Shown here: one piece after another, positions 11,442 to 25,803 of the stretch
Position numbering within the stretch: the first letter of the stretch is position 1
Layout: every line of letters begins with the position of its first letter
NCBI RefSeq assembly: GCF_963583255.1
Contig: NC_084812.1
Location: 24,924,959 to 24,988,958 of the forward strand
Source of the DNA: Pyrus communis
Taxonomy: Eukaryota; Streptophyta; Magnoliopsida; Rosales; Rosaceae
Direction of reading: 5' to 3'
DNA: 64,000 nt
Made by a program: the position numbers and the translations under genes
Notes under the pieces: generated by a model
What the model saw: the letters and a program-made list of their open reading frames with translations, nothing else
Told to the model about the DNA's origin: nothing
Databases searched by the model: none

Positions 11442-14205
11442 ATGCCAAGGCACGGAGCTCACCTGGTTTTTTATTCTTTCTCCGTTGTTCTTGTTCTCGG
11501 CACGCCAACGCCGCTGATCAGGAAGATAGAAAGGCATACATTGTGTACTTGGGATCTCTTCCTAATGAGGAGGCGTTCTTGCCATTGTCTCACCACATTG
11601 ATATTCTCGAAAGCGTAGTGGAGAGTAGCTTTGCTTCGAATCTGTTGATAAGAAACCATAAGAGGAGCTTCAATGGATTCGCAGCAAAGCTCAATAACCG
11701 AGAAAGAGAGAGGTTTGCTAACATGAAAGGAATCGTCTCTGTGTTTCCGAGCAGAAGCGACCAACTTCAAACAACAAGCTCTTGGGACTTTATCGGGTTC
11801 AATAAGAAGATCAAACGAGACCCTACTGTCGAGAATGATGTCATTATTGCTGTGATCGACAGTGGAATCTGGCCTGAATCGGAGAGCTTTAAAGACAAAG
11901 GTTTTGGTCCTGCTCCCAAGAAGTGGAAAGGTGCTTGTGAAGGTGGCAAAAATTTCACTTGCAATAACAAGATCATTGGAGCAAGGCATTACAATTCATC
12001 ATCGGCGAGGGATGAGGCAGGTCACGGAACCCACACGCCTCAACAGCAGCTGGGAACCCCGTTAAGGACGTGAGCTTTAATGGACTAACACAAGGCACTA
12101 CAAGAGGAGGGGTTCCCTCTGCAAGAATTGCTGCATATAAAGTCTGCAATCACGACGAGTGCTATTCGGAGGCAATCTTGGCTGCGTTTGACGATGCTAC
12201 TGCTGATGGAGTTGACATCATTACAATTTCAGTTGGAAGTGGTACTGCTGCTGATTTTGACCAGGATGCTGTGGCAATCGGAACTAACCATGCAGTGAAG
12301 AAAGGGATACTAACGGCACAATCTGCAGGCAACGAAGGTCCCAACCTGGGTACTGTATCAAGTGTAGCGCCCTGGATACTTACAATTGCAGCAAGTAACA
12401 CAGATCACTGGATCATTACCAAGGTTGTTCTTGGAGATGGAAGGACACTAATTGGGAGTTCGGTTAATACTTTCACAACAAACGGAACAAGTTATCCTTT
12501 GGTATACGGAAAAGATGCATCAAGTAGATGCCAGGAATCGCTTGCTACGATGTGTCTAGAAGGATGCCTAAACTGTGATTTAGTTAAGGGAAAGATTGTA
12601 GTATGTGATCAGCTCAATGGACAAACAGAGGCATGTCGATCTGGTGCGAAAGGTTCAATTTTAAGGGATGCTCTGAGAAGTGATGTTGCCTTCATTGTCC
12701 CACTACCTGCAACAAGATTAAACTACAAAAACTATGAAGTGGTCAGGTCGAGTTTGTGGCCAAGTGGACTATCCTCCAAAATACCTTTCGGCTAAAGAAA
12801 GAAAGAAAACATCTTTCCTTGTTTTGGGGAGAAAAAAAGGGAAAAGCAAGGAGGAAAAAAGGGAAAAGCAAAATGTTCTCTTCAACACCCATGGGTGTTG
12901 GTTCAAAAAGGAAATAAAAGAGTGTGAGAGCTCAATTCGGTTTAGAGAGAAAAAAGAGCTCGGTTTGCAGAGAGAAGAAAGAGCTCTTTTTTGCAGAGAG
13001 CAAGGGCAAGGGTGAGAGAAATCAAGAGAGCTAGAGTGAAAGATCTCTTGTGAAAGAACTCTTGGGGTAGAGTGAGGCTCTTGGGAAAATTCTGTGAGTG
13101 GGTGTACAAGGGATATGGGATTGGGTTATGTCGATTTAACTCATGTGTAACTTGTACTGTTTTTCTCATAGTGAAGAGCAATATCTCTCCGATGACGTAG
13201 GCAGGTTTTTGCCGAACCTCGTAAATTTCTCTGTGTCTTTATTTCTTGTATTTTATTTTGTTCAACTGTGTGTGATTTTTGGTGAGGTTGTAATCTGAAT
13301 CTCGGTTCCGCACTAACGAACGGGCCAAGGCACAACACTACCTCAACTCCACAGACGACGCTTGAGCCAAGATATTCAAAGGTGAAGGCGCAAAAGATCC
13401 TGCTGCACCAATTGTTGCTTCCTTCTCCTCACGGGGACCAAATATAATTTTACCTGAAATTATCAAGCCAGATATAAGTGCCCCAGGAGTAGATATTTTG
13501 GCTGCATTTTCACCCGTGGCTCCTGTCCTCTCAGATACCCCGGAAGACAAGAGGCGTGTAAAATACAGCATACCATCTGGCACCTCCATGTCTTGCCGCC
13601 ACGCCGCTGGTGCAGCTGCATATATTCAACATTCCACCCGCACTGGTCTCCAGCAGCCATCAAATTGTCTCTTATGACTACTGCTTGGCCCATGCATAAT
13701 TCTTACAATTATTATCCTGGTGAATTTGCTTATGGTTCTGGACATATCAATCCTTTAAAGGCTGTACATCCGGGTCTCGCCTACGAAACTTCTAAAGACG
13801 ATTACATAAAGTTGCTCTGCTCAACCTTGAACGAGGCCAGAGTTAGACTTATATCAGGAGATAACAGCTCTTGTCCGACAGGCTCCAACAAAGGATCGGC
13901 GGGGATCTCAATTATCCTTCGCTAGCTGCTATTGTTACACCATTGAAATCGTTTAAGATTAAATTTAGCAGAACAGTTAAAAATGTTGGCCTTCCAAACT
14001 CCACTTAAGAGGCCAAAATCCTCCCAACTACGGAAGTTGAAATCAAAGTGGCACCTAAAGTTCTTTCCTTCAAGTCGTTGAATGAGGAGAAGGCTTTCAC
14101 TGTGACCGTTGATGGGAAAGATTTGCCAGATGCATCATATGTGTCTGTGCCACTGGTTTGGTCCAATGGAACTCACTGTTACATGTCCAATTCTTGTACG
14201 CAGCG
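11442..14205 (+). pseudogene. Cucumisin-like subtilase copy B (decayed)
   Basis: Similarity to copies A and F runs from ATG 11442 (MPRHGAHLVFYSFSVV) to the VPLVWSNGTH region near 14170. Lesions seen: a frameshift after the signal peptide (about 11505); a 1-base loss in the His region (GHGTHT, about 12034); a copia-type LTR insertion at about 12751..13338; a TGA soon after it (about 13365); a 1-base loss near 13625; a frameshift near 13900; TAA at about 14006; and loss of the normal stop. Recognisable blocks remain: VIDSGIWPES, SAGNEGP, and [11 protein letters not shown] with the catalytic Ser but Pro changed to Arg. No protease can be made from it. Confidence 0.9.
12751..13338 (+). mobile_element. 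Copia-type LTR-like insertion in subtilase B
   Basis: About 588 bp splits the codons after ...EVVRS and before YLNSTDD. It begins near TG (12755) and ends near CA (13337). The right half has the layout of a Ty1/copia LTR: GTGTACAAGGGATATGGG, TCTCATAGTGAAG, CCGATGACGTAGGC, TTTGCCGAACCTCGTAAA and T-rich U5. No internal domain is present, so a solo or truncated LTR is likely. No clean target duplication was found. Confidence 0.6.
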
Positions 14206-15745
14206 CGCACAATTTATCATAACCGCATTGTTTTTATTTCATAACTTCTTTGTTGCAAACCTAGGAAAATTTCTGATTGTATCTGACACATTTTCCTACC
14301 TACTAGTCAGTTCCTGTGATAAATAAAACCATAACCATGGAGCATTTGTTACTTGAAAGCGAGACTCTGATTATCCAGAAGAAAGCATCTTTGTTAATCC
14401 AAGTCCGATGGTAACAAAAATCTTTAACCTAAGCTGTTTCTGTCTTTTAAATATTAAGAGATCAAGATATGAAATCTGAATATGATCCCTTGTCCCCCTT
14501 TTACCTTCATCGTTAACTCTGTTCTTGGAACCAAACCATGGTGCAAATTTCAGGCTAACAATGTTATAACTTGCCTGCCGCTACTAGTTGCAAATGCACA
14601 TAATATCTACAGACCTTGATCAGAAGGCCATTATTTTAAGCTTTCATCCTAAAATTTACTGTTCGATCAGTTTTGTGCTCATCTTCTGTTCCGGCACTAA
14701 ACAATCAGTTGCTTCTGCAACTTGATTGCTTTGCTGATCTTGGAAATTAATTGCTGCTACAATCAGTTCATCTTGTTTGGGTCTTTTTACTAGCTAGTTT
14801 TAGTGACAAGTCTTCTGTAAGTGCTTCTCAGTGTAGTTTGTAATGTATGGAAGATGACTCAATCACCATTTCCATTTCCTATACTGTATCTCAATCTTCT
14901 CTTTTATAGATACGAACTGGAACGTGCAATGAATTATGCTTGCGTCCAACTGATGTCTATTTTGCAGCTGTTGTAGACTTGTAGTGTCATGTTGATTCTT
15001 CGTTATTTAACAGCGCTCTTTCAACAAGTATTCTTTGTCAATAATATTCCAAATTCATCATGATCATACTCCCACTTCTGGTGCGGATTGTGCAGTGAAT
15101 CCAAGTGATTGGCCAGCTACAGCAACTGGCAATCGTGGATGAGAAAATTGTGTGGTTAGAAAGCTCGGTGTTGTTAAATTTCACCAGCGGTACCACAGGT
15201 ATATGGAAATAGGATCCCCTCTAGTATTATTGTCATGGTGAAAGCTAGTATATCTGCTTTCTCTTCTCCTTATTTGGTACCTTTGTACACTTCTGTGTAG
15301 TTAATTAGCCTGAAAATAACATACCAAATTCAAAGAACTTGCAACGGTAGAAATTATTGATGTTATAATTTGGAAGCTTTGTCGTGTCCTATGAACTTCG
15401 AACATATCGCAAAATGCATGCTACATGAACTTGAAATTGTAGTTTGGGAAATTAAATGATGTGTGTATGTAATTAGTAATTACAAAGATGCATTCAGAAT
15501 AAATAAAAAAAGAAATACATGTAATACATATTATACAATTGTAGTGTGCATTGAATAACTAGGTAGATTGGATACATGTAATAGATTGAATCAATATATA
15601 CATTTATACATTGGTTGACTAAATAGTAAATACATACATTGAATGAACTGGTTATCAGAAGTGTCTTACGAGAAGGTATTATCTATCTAATTTCAATATA
15701 AAGTAGTTGTCACCGTTTACGAATTTCATCATCGAAACAAAAACA
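14206..15745. other. Spacer between subtilase copies B and C
   Basis: No gene or clear repeat recognised. The last about 80 bp hold a TATA-like CAATATAAAGTAG and the shared CATCATCGAAACAAAAACA leader before the ATG of copy C. Confidence 0.45.
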
Positions 15746-17653
<1,908 letters not shown>

Positions 17654-17659
17654 ACTTGT

Positions 17660-18290
17660 CCTATAGACTACTTTACATTTGTAGCTGGTAATCCTTGTGA
17701 CCTGGAGAAGCAAGAAGCAAAATGTGATGGCAAGGTCTTCAGCAAAGGCTGAGTACAGAAGAATGGCACATAGTATTTATGAGCTTCTGTGGCTTCGGTA
17801 ACTACTTACTAAAATAGGCTTTAAGCCTAAAGGACCTATGCTATTGTATTGTGATAATAAAGCAGCACGAGAGATAGCTAATAATCCGGTGCAACATGAT
17901 ATGACTAAACATGTTAAGGTGGATAGGCATTTTATAAAAGAAAAACTGGAGGTTAAGCTGGTTGATGTTTCGTCTATAAAGATAGATGAACAACTAGCAG
18001 ATGTTTTGACACATGCATTTTCGGCTAGAAAATTTCAGGACTCACTCGACAGCTTGGGCTTAGGAGATATCTATGCACCAACTTGAGGGGGAGTGTTGGT
18101 GTGAGTCAACATCCTAGGAGAGTTAGGAATATAGGTGTGTTTCCTACTTTGGTTGTAATTCCTTTAATATTCCTTGCATCACAAGGTTTGGAGTTGTATA
18201 TGTATTACCTCCCAACAGGAGAAGAATAACAAGAATTATTAGAACTCTAAACTCAATTTTATCTTACTCTATTCATAAGTGTCCCTGAAT
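17660..18290 (+). mobile_element. Ty1/copia 3' fragment: RNase H, PPT and LTR
   Basis: Translated blocks match the end of a copia polyprotein: ARSSAKAEYRRMAH, MLLYCDNKAAREIANNPVQH, KHVKVDRHFIKEKLE, EQLADVLTHAFSARKFQDSL and GDIYAPT followed by a stop. Polypurine TTGAGGGGGAG (18083..18093) is followed by TGTTGGTG, the start of an LTR at 18094. The LTR's right limit is not clear (about 18290). A frame break and stops occur around 17750..17800. The fragment is fused directly to the broken end of subtilase C. Confidence 0.85.
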
Positions 18291-18550
18291 TCTAAACCCT
18301 TGATATTTGGTTCATTGATTTTCATTTGACCGGAAAAACTAAAAATTCTACATTAATTTCCTGTAAAATTTTTGAGTACCAATTCTTCTTCAAAATATGC
18401 ATAAGGTTATACTTTTAGATTAAAAAAAAAAAATTCAACAAAAATTGAAACAAGTAATCTCTTTTATTCCATGGTGATAAATTATCTCAACTAAACCAAT
18501 TCACTAAACCTAATGAAAACAAAAAAGTTGAAATTGTATTAACAGATCGT

Positions 18551-18656
18551 GTGAAGAGAAGGAAGTGACATTAGAAAGTAAGCAAATATATTCGAAAGTG
18601 AGTCGTAACTCGTAAGAGATCCTATTACACATAATGTCACTTCCTTCTCTTTGCAC
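18551..18656. repeat. Inverted repeat beside subtilase D
   Basis: Arms 18551..18573 and 18632..18656 match over AAGAGAAGGAAGTGACATTA, apart from a 2-base indel near the outer end, with a 58-bp spacer. The right arm abuts the first recognisable base of subtilase D. Confidence 0.75.
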
Positions 18657-18658
18657 AG

Positions 18659-20079
18659 TCCTAATATAATTTTACCAGAAATTTTGAAGCCAGATATTTT
18701 TGCCCTAGGGATTGCTATTTGGCTGCATATTCCCCAAATGCTTCTGTTTCAGCAAGCCCTTACGATGAGAGGCATGTAAAGTACAGTGTACTATCTGGAA
18801 CCTCTATGGCTTACCCCCACGTTGTTGCTTGTTAAAATCCCATATTGGTGGGTAAAAAAGAAAATCATGGGTTTAAATACGATTACCCCACTCTAACTAA
18901 TACCGAGGTTTTTTGTGGTAAAACCCAACATCTGACAGATTGGGTAGGTGGTAAAGTTGGGAACATAATCAGTGTACTTATAGTGGGGACCCACGAACCC
19001 ACCGATCCAAAAATCCAACATGGTATCAGAGCTAAGGCTTAGGCTTGTGCTAGCCAATAAGTTTGTCACCAAGAAGGAAACAAGCCAAGACTCTTAACAG
19101 AAAGTCGGCCTTTGAGTTCCATTGGAAACAAGTGTAGGCTCTTAACATAGATCCGACCTCTAACTGGACTCTTAACATAGAACCGACCTCTGAGTTTCAA
19201 TTGCCGATATGTGGATCTCCACGTGTGAACCACTAAATGTGGAGTTTCAATTGCCGATGTGTGGATCTCCACGTGTGAACCACTAAATGGGGTTACACGT
19301 GAGGGAGAGTGTTAAAATGCCACATTGGTGGTTTAAATATGATTACCCCACTTTAACTGATACCGAGGCTTTTTGTGGCAAAACCCCACACCTGACGAAT
19401 TGGACATGTGGTAAAGTTGGGAGAGTATCGGTGTCTTTAGAATGGACCCCACGGGCCCCCATTATCCAAAATTTCAACACTGCTGCCGCTGCATACATTT
19501 AAGAATTCCACCCGGATTGGTCTTCGCAGCCCTCAAGTCAACTCTTATAACTACAGATTCAGCCCATGAATGATACAAGCACTTCCCCAGGCGAATTTGG
19601 TTATGGATCTAGACATCTTAATCCTGTAGGAGCTAAGCAGCTAGGACTTGTGTACGATGCTTCTAAAAAAGATTACATTAAGTTGCTTTGCATGTTTTAT
19701 ATTGTTGAGGTCCGTGTTAAACTCATATTGGGAGATACAACACATGCCCTACTGGCTCCAACAAAGGAACACCAAAGGATCACAATTACCCTTCAATGTT
19801 TGCTAATGTAATATCAAGGGAACCACCTAAAGTTGAATTTTCGAGAAGAGTTACGAATGGTGGCCATGCAAACTCCAGGCCAGTATCTCCAAAAATTCTG
19901 AAAATGTTGACATCAAAGCGGTGCCTGAAGTTCTTAACTTCAAATCCTTAAACGAGGTGAAAAGTTCCGTTGTGACCATTGCTGAACAGGCTCTCGTGGC
20001 AGGAATTGTGACTGCATCGCTAACCTGGTCTTATGGAAATCACCCGGTTACAAGTCCAATTACTGTACATGGAATGTAG
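18659..20079 (+). pseudogene. Cucumisin-like subtilase copy D (3' half, broken by a TRIM)
   Basis: Similarity starts at the region before the catalytic Ser (CCTAATATAATTTTACC, compare PNxILPEI), passes the Ser motif (GTSMAYPH) and is cut at 18829 by the TRIM. It resumes at 19485 (CTGCATACATT, HPDWS-like) and runs through GYGSRHLNPV, KKDYIKLLCM and the Fn3-like end to a TAG at 20077. Frame breaks are frequent. The 5' two thirds of the gene are absent. Divergence is greater than in the other copies, so it is probably the oldest remnant. Confidence 0.8.
18830..19479 (+). mobile_element. TRIM: 650-bp non-coding LTR retrotransposon
   Basis: Left LTR 18830..19020 and right LTR 19310..19479 both start TGTTAAAAT(C/G)CCA(C/T)ATTGG and end in CAACA. 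A primer-binding site TGGTATCAGAGC follows the left LTR at 19021, and a purine tract GTGAGGGAGAG precedes the right LTR. The flanks TTGCT (18825..18829) and CTGCT (19480..19484) are a 5-bp target duplication with one change. The 289-bp interior has no coding capacity and holds a tandem duplication of about 58 bp (GCCGAT(A/G)TGTGGATCTCC) at about 19191..19290. Confidence 0.9.
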
Positions 20080-21607
20080 TGTAGCACAATCTTTGCCTTA
20101 AGCAAAATTTCTGATTGTACGCAAGACATTCTTCATACCAGTCAAGTTCATAAAATAAAGCCAAACAATGAGGAATTTACCAATAAGAAAATGAGAGAGC
20201 TTAATTAAATTTGAAACAACATATGAAAATTGTATGTCTATTTTGTTAGAAATTATGTTTCTGAAGTCCAGTTAACCAACGAGTTTATTGTAAAAATTCA
20301 TATCCAAATTTCAGAATTTTATTAACTCATTGATTGAAATGGACCTTGGATTTTTACTTTGCTATACAACTTAGAAATGAAAGACATTATGTGTAATTCA
20401 AGGAAATCTAAGCTCATGTATCATGGTCTCTCCTCTACAACAAACATAATGAACTCAAGAGCACATTCCAAATCTTGATCTTACTTCCTTTTATGGTGCA
20501 ACTTGGCCAGGGGATCCAAGCCAGCCCACCAAACATGCCCCAACTTCTTTAAGGTTTTCTACGAAATCTGAATTTGGCAATTATAGTTGCTGAATAGATC
20601 GTGCCAGCTATATATCATCACATTTTTCCATTTCCACACATCCTAATTGGTAATATTTCCTTTTGGTGCAAATAAAATGAATATCATTGGAAAGGTGGAT
20701 CTTGCTCTTGCATCAAATGATGAGTTCCACCCTAAATTGGTGAGATTTCTAATGAACCACCTTCTGCTTGATTTCTTTTGCTTCATAAGGAACTCATGGT
20801 TGTTCTACTTCACCACACACACACACATGCGTTTGAGCAAGATGTTAACGATAAAGCTTTGGACAACCGAATTTAACAAAGAGTTTATGCAAAAGCTCAA
20901 ATAGAGTTAGATAAGAGTAGAGCTACTGCAACATTTCACGAGGCCTTAATCATACCAAGTACAGTTTAGCAAGATTAGTTTGAGTAGTTCTTAATTTTTA
21001 GTTAGGAATTTAAAAATTCATCGGGTTTGCACTTCCACTGCTTTTAACTTCAGCAAACAGTAGCACTTATGAAACTGGGTAAAGTATGATCAGTATATCC
21101 ACATATTTCTTGTACAACCATTCAAGTTTATTCAATTATATGAATTTTTACAAAGATCTAAACAAGCCTAAAAGAGTAGTTAGTGCCATATTAAGTTGCC
21201 AATTGGTTAGTGCCTAAGTGATTTTGGATTTGTCAAATTTTTGGCAAGCGTGATCTGTGAATGATGAATTTTTAGATGTGGGCAGTTTGAGTTTTTTATG
21301 TTTAGGTTTAAACATCTTTTGCTTAAGTTTCAGTATTTAGGGATGACAGTGAAAAAATCAATTGGATGCATGGAAGCGAGGAATGATGTATTTTTTTAAC
21401 TTTTTGTAGGAAAGGGTATTATTTTACTTTAACTAATTTAAACTACAGGTAGAGCGATTTGTGCTCAGGTGGTGCATAAAGGGAGCACATCCACTCCAGC
21501 CAATATGTCTATGCTCAAGCTTGCGGGAAAGACATAATTTTGAACATAAGAAATATTCTATTTTAACTAATTTAAACTACGGGTATAGGGATTTGTGGTC
21601 AGGTGCT
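20080..21607. other. Spacer right of subtilase D
   Basis: No gene seen. From about 21290 the sequence parallels 35210..35480 upstream of subtilase F, so it is another copy of the array's upstream block. A direct repeat (TTTAACTAATTTAAACTAC(A/G)GGT) occurs at 21428 and 21560. Confidence 0.5.
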
Positions 21608-24113
21608 CAGTTCGAGGGGACAATTCAAACCTTGGAGGACATGTTGAGAGTGTCTATTCTCCAGTGGAAGGGTAGTTAGGATGGTTATCTGTCGTTGGTT
21701 GAGTTTGCCTCCAACAACAACTATCACTCCAGTATCGGCATGGCACCTTTTGAGGCACTGTATGGGAATACGTGTCGGACACCATTGTGTTGGATAGAGG
21801 TTGGTGAATGGGTGTTAGTGGGGCCAAAAATTGTTGATACCACTAATGCTAACATCTAACTGATTAAGAGAAATCTGAAGGCAGCACAAGACTGACAGAA
21901 GAGTATTGCGAACCGACATTCCAGGGATTGTGAGTATAAGATCGGTGACTTTGTCTTCTTGAAGTTGTCTCCCTGGAAAGGTGTGGTTCGATTTGGTAAG
22001 CGAGGGAAATTGAGCCCTCAATATGTTGGTCCCTACCAAATTACAAAGAAGATTGGTGTAGTTGTTTATAAGTTGGAGCTACAACCAGAGTTGGCGCAGA
22101 TTCACAATGTTTTTCATGTTTCTATGCTTCAAAAGTATGTGCCAAATCCCTCTCATGTTATTTAGCCAAAACTGCTGGAAGTAAATTAGGATGCAAGCTA
22201 TGTCAAGGAGCATGTGGCGATCGTCGACCGACAAGAGAAAACTGAGAAACAAAGTCATCCCATTAGTAAAAGTGTTATGGAGAAACCATGCCATCGAAGA
22301 AGCAACATGGGAAACGGAGGATTTGATAAGCAACCAGTACCCATATTTGTTTAGTTAAGGTTGTAATTTCGGGGATGAAATTTCTTTTAAGGAGGTAGAT
22401 TGTTAAACCCCACCCCTAAATTATTGTAAATTTCACAATTTCCCTAAAGGTTTATTGAATTTACAATTTAGTCCCTCACTTCTTACCCAATTCGGATCCT
22501 CTTTCTAGATTATCTCCCTCTCCTTGACTACCACGTGGCAGCCCACTAACTCACCCTTATCTCTCTTTCTCGAGTCTCTCTTAACTCACTCTTCTCTCTC
22601 TCTCTCTTTCACTCTTTTTCATTCTCACAGATCTCTCTCAACTCACCCTCCCTCTCTCTCGCGGCGACGACACCCCCACACCCAAGGAGATCCATCGATG
22701 ACGACAACACCACCACCATCACCGTGCTAACTCTCTCTCTCTTTCTCTCTTCCTCTTCACCTTTGTAAAGCACAAAGAACCCTGGCGAATCCTTAGACTT
22801 TTGAGCAAGATTCTGGCCATCTCCGGCCATTCCTCAACGATCCAAAAGTAAGAAACCCTTCCTCTTACCTCCACCTTCAATTTCATAGTTAAATCGTAGG
22901 GTAAGGTGGAGTTTTGGCGTCGATCGAAGCATGGAAGGCTCTAACCTCTTTCCCCAGCGAAAAACCAACCCAAGCCTTCGGGCCTAGAACCTTTGGGCTG
23001 GGCTTCCAAGCCCAAGGCCCGTGAAACCCCGAGCCCAAACGCTTTCGTAACCTAAACCAAAACCCTTGCTAGTTTAGGCCTTTAGGCCGTATAGGACTCG
23101 GGCCTTAGGCCCGTTAACCCCAAACCCAAACCCATTTAATTTTAATTATTTTATTTATTTTCTTTTAAAACCCAAAAACACTTAGGCCGGGCTTTCAAGC
23201 CAAGGCCCTTTGACCCAAAACCCTTTGGGCCTTAGAACCCAGCCTAGTTGTGAAGCCCAGGCCCACCGAACCTAAGCCTAAGCCCAATCCGGCCCAACCC
23301 AAAGAACCTAGGAACCCCAAGCGTGTAAACCTATGCGTGAAGGGTCATCAGTGCCGACGTGTGGAGCTCGCATGCCATTGTCCAAGGCGACGCCATCGAA
23401 TTTTTCGACCACCCATGGCAGTGCGTGAGGCGACGCATGACCTACCCGAGGTCCCTTTTTATGTTTTTCGACGTCCTGAACTAGTTTATGACGTCTGTTT
23501 TTCGAAATTCAATCGTTTGAGTATAGTTTTGTTAATTGTACCCTATATGTGCCTAGGTGCAATTATTAGCAGCGATTCCGTCATTCTTTTTTTCTACGGC
23601 TCTTCAACGACGGAGTATCTTTGAGTGGACCCCTTCTAAAATGCATGTTTTAATGGTAGAAATGCATACATGAAAAGCATAATTTAATGATTACGTTTTA
23701 TGAAATGTTTTACGAGATATTATGCTTACTGAGAATATTTTGATATGTCATATTTTATCGAATTGATGTTCTTTGTAGTATATATGATGGATGACTATAT
23801 GCTATGAATATGTTTTGAGATATATGTACCTATGTTTGGAAAGACTATGTTAAATGATTTTGTGCATATCTAGTGGTCACTGTTCTACCTACGGGCGAGG
23901 GAGATATATGTTGATGGCTTTGGGCCGAGAGATATATGTATTGGTTTCGGGCCGAGAAATACTGATAGTGATACCACTAGTTTGCACACTGTATACGGGA
24001 TATGTTTCATGAAAGGTTTTATGGCATGCTAGGGTTTTTGGAAAACCTATTACTTATTATGTTATATGTTTTCATAAAACTTTGGGGGTTCGTATGTTGA
24101 TTAACTGTTTCAG

Positions 24114-24155
<42 letters not shown>

Positions 24156-24485
24156 ACTTGGACCACTCATGTTTGTTTTACGTCCCCTCATGACATAGGA
24201 ACGAGGATTACAACCTGAGCTACAAGGCATTCCTTTACCAATGACATCGTGCCATCTCTTCTGCTTTGACATCATTGTAATAGTACCTTCCACTTGTATT
24301 CTGAATTAGAATATGCTCTGATCTTTTCATTGTTGGCAGTTGAATATTATTTTATTATATTAGTATTTCCACCGAAATTTATATGCATGTTTCACATGTT
24401 CTCAGCATTTGCATTCATAAATGGCTTGCGTGGGACATCAAGATTGGGGCGTGTCATGTGGGGATATCGGGGTTAGGGCGTGTCA
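21608..24485 (+). mobile_element. Ty3/gypsy chromovirus, 3' remnant with LTR
   Basis: The body begins abruptly inside integrase ([15 protein letters not shown]) and continues through the integrase C-terminal part (LSPWKGVVRFGKRGKLSPQY) and [11 protein letters not shown] to a chromodomain-like end near 22350, with stops and frameshifts. A short purine-rich stretch precedes TGTTAAACCCC at 22401, the LTR start. The LTR runs to GGGCGTGTCA at 24485, about 2.1 kb; an alternative end at 24456 repeats the same last bases. The LTR interior is GC- and AT-patchy with a (TA)n run. The 5' LTR, gag and most of pol are missing. It is of the same broad clade as the intact element at 25804 but a different family by LTR sequence. 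Confidence 0.85.
24116..24153. repeat. (TA)n microsatellite
   Basis: About 19 TA units inside the gypsy LTR. Confidence 0.95.
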
Positions 24486-25480
24486 CTTCTAGTGTTCATC
24501 TATAGTAGTGCAATTATTGATCTCTTACCTATTGCTTAAGTCTCATAATATTTCTTACTAACTTAACCGTCTGAGAGCCTTTGGCCAGCACCTCCAATCC
24601 TTGGCTGTTTATGGTTTTTTGTTGTTTTACAGGCTAAACGACTTTGTGCATCTCCTCACACATGGTGTTTAGCGAATTTGGTTCCAACAATTGGTGCTTT
24701 CGTTGAGAGTTGAACTCAAGATCTTCCTGACCAAATCACTCTACTACCACAACCATGACTGGTGAAGAAAGTTCAGTTAATGCTAATGTTAACACAGTAA
24801 TGGGAAACAATCCACTCACCGACGCATCCCTCACCCTGCTGAGAAAACCGCTTCATGACATCTTCATTGCTCTTGGTGGGGGTAACCAAACCCTGATGCT
24901 ACAACCATCCCAGGAAATGATGAAGCTCCTGCAACTGGACTCCCTCCCACTATGGGTCATATTTAGGAGACTTTGTTAAGAATCAACACTTCAGTTGATA
25001 AACTATAGAAGACCCACACGTGTTCTCGGTAAAAAAAAACCAATGGGACCACTCCTACGAGACACCAATGCCTTGGACATTGCATGACCACATTGAATGG
25101 AGCCTCGTCATTTGAATTTCGATCACCAGGAATCCTGATAAGAACAAGAACAGCGCGTGCCGCATGTATTCACACTTCTTAAAAATTCCCACAATCTAGG
25201 GATTTAGAGTGCACTGCATGTAACCACATTTTTTAAGAGGACGTAATATCTACTATTGAATATCCACTGGAATTCTTCCGATTTGACATGGATTCTATAT
25301 CTTAAAAAGACTCTATTTTGACTGTTATAAATACACACTTTTAGGGTTCATCTCTAATAACATAATTATTGTATATACCTTATTCTCTTACTTATTGCTT
25401 GACTCTCAAATGTTGCCTACTAACTTGACGGTCGGAGGCCTTTGGCCGGCACCTTTCCGGTTTCCATACATTTTCTCCTT
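24486..25480 (+). mobile_element. Small LTR-element remnant
   Basis: Two diverged direct repeats at about 24490..24620 and 25345..25470 share TTCATCT, TTATTG, TTACTAACTT(A/G)ACcGTC and GCCTTTGGCC(A/G)GCACCT. After the first is AATTGGTGCTTTCGTTGAGAG, a primer-site-like context seen after LTRs in plants, and then a short gag-like start at 24755 (MTGEESSVNANV). The interior cannot code for enzymes. The left LTR is cut by the neighbouring gypsy LTR. The limits are approximate. Confidence 0.5.
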
Positions 25481-25803
25481 CCATCAATTTTAAACCAATT
25501 TTTATGTAAGTTTTCTTTATTGTTTTATTTTCTTATAATTATCCACACACAATGTGTGAGCTCTATCTGATAATATGAATAATAATAAAATATCGTGCTG
25601 GCTTGCATAAATATCAATGATCATTTGTAATAAAAATTCTTGCTTAAATAATTAAAAATCAAACTAAATGTCACATCAGATTCATCCATCAAATCTTGTG
25701 TTAAATATGTGATTATCCGCTGCAAAAAAATTGTGCAAAGAAATGCATTTGTTAATTTACAAAACTAAAGGATCATATGCAATGACGTCGATATAGGGGC
25801 CGG
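25481..25803. other. Spacer with target site of the intact gypsy element
   Basis: AT-rich and without a gene. The last five bases, GCCGG (25799..25803), are the left target duplication. Confidence 0.6.

Noticed and set aside
11471..11989. Minus-strand frames of 100-170 codons over the subtilase copies
   Set aside because: Recurrent antisense shadows of the conserved subtilase sequence, present in every copy at the same place.
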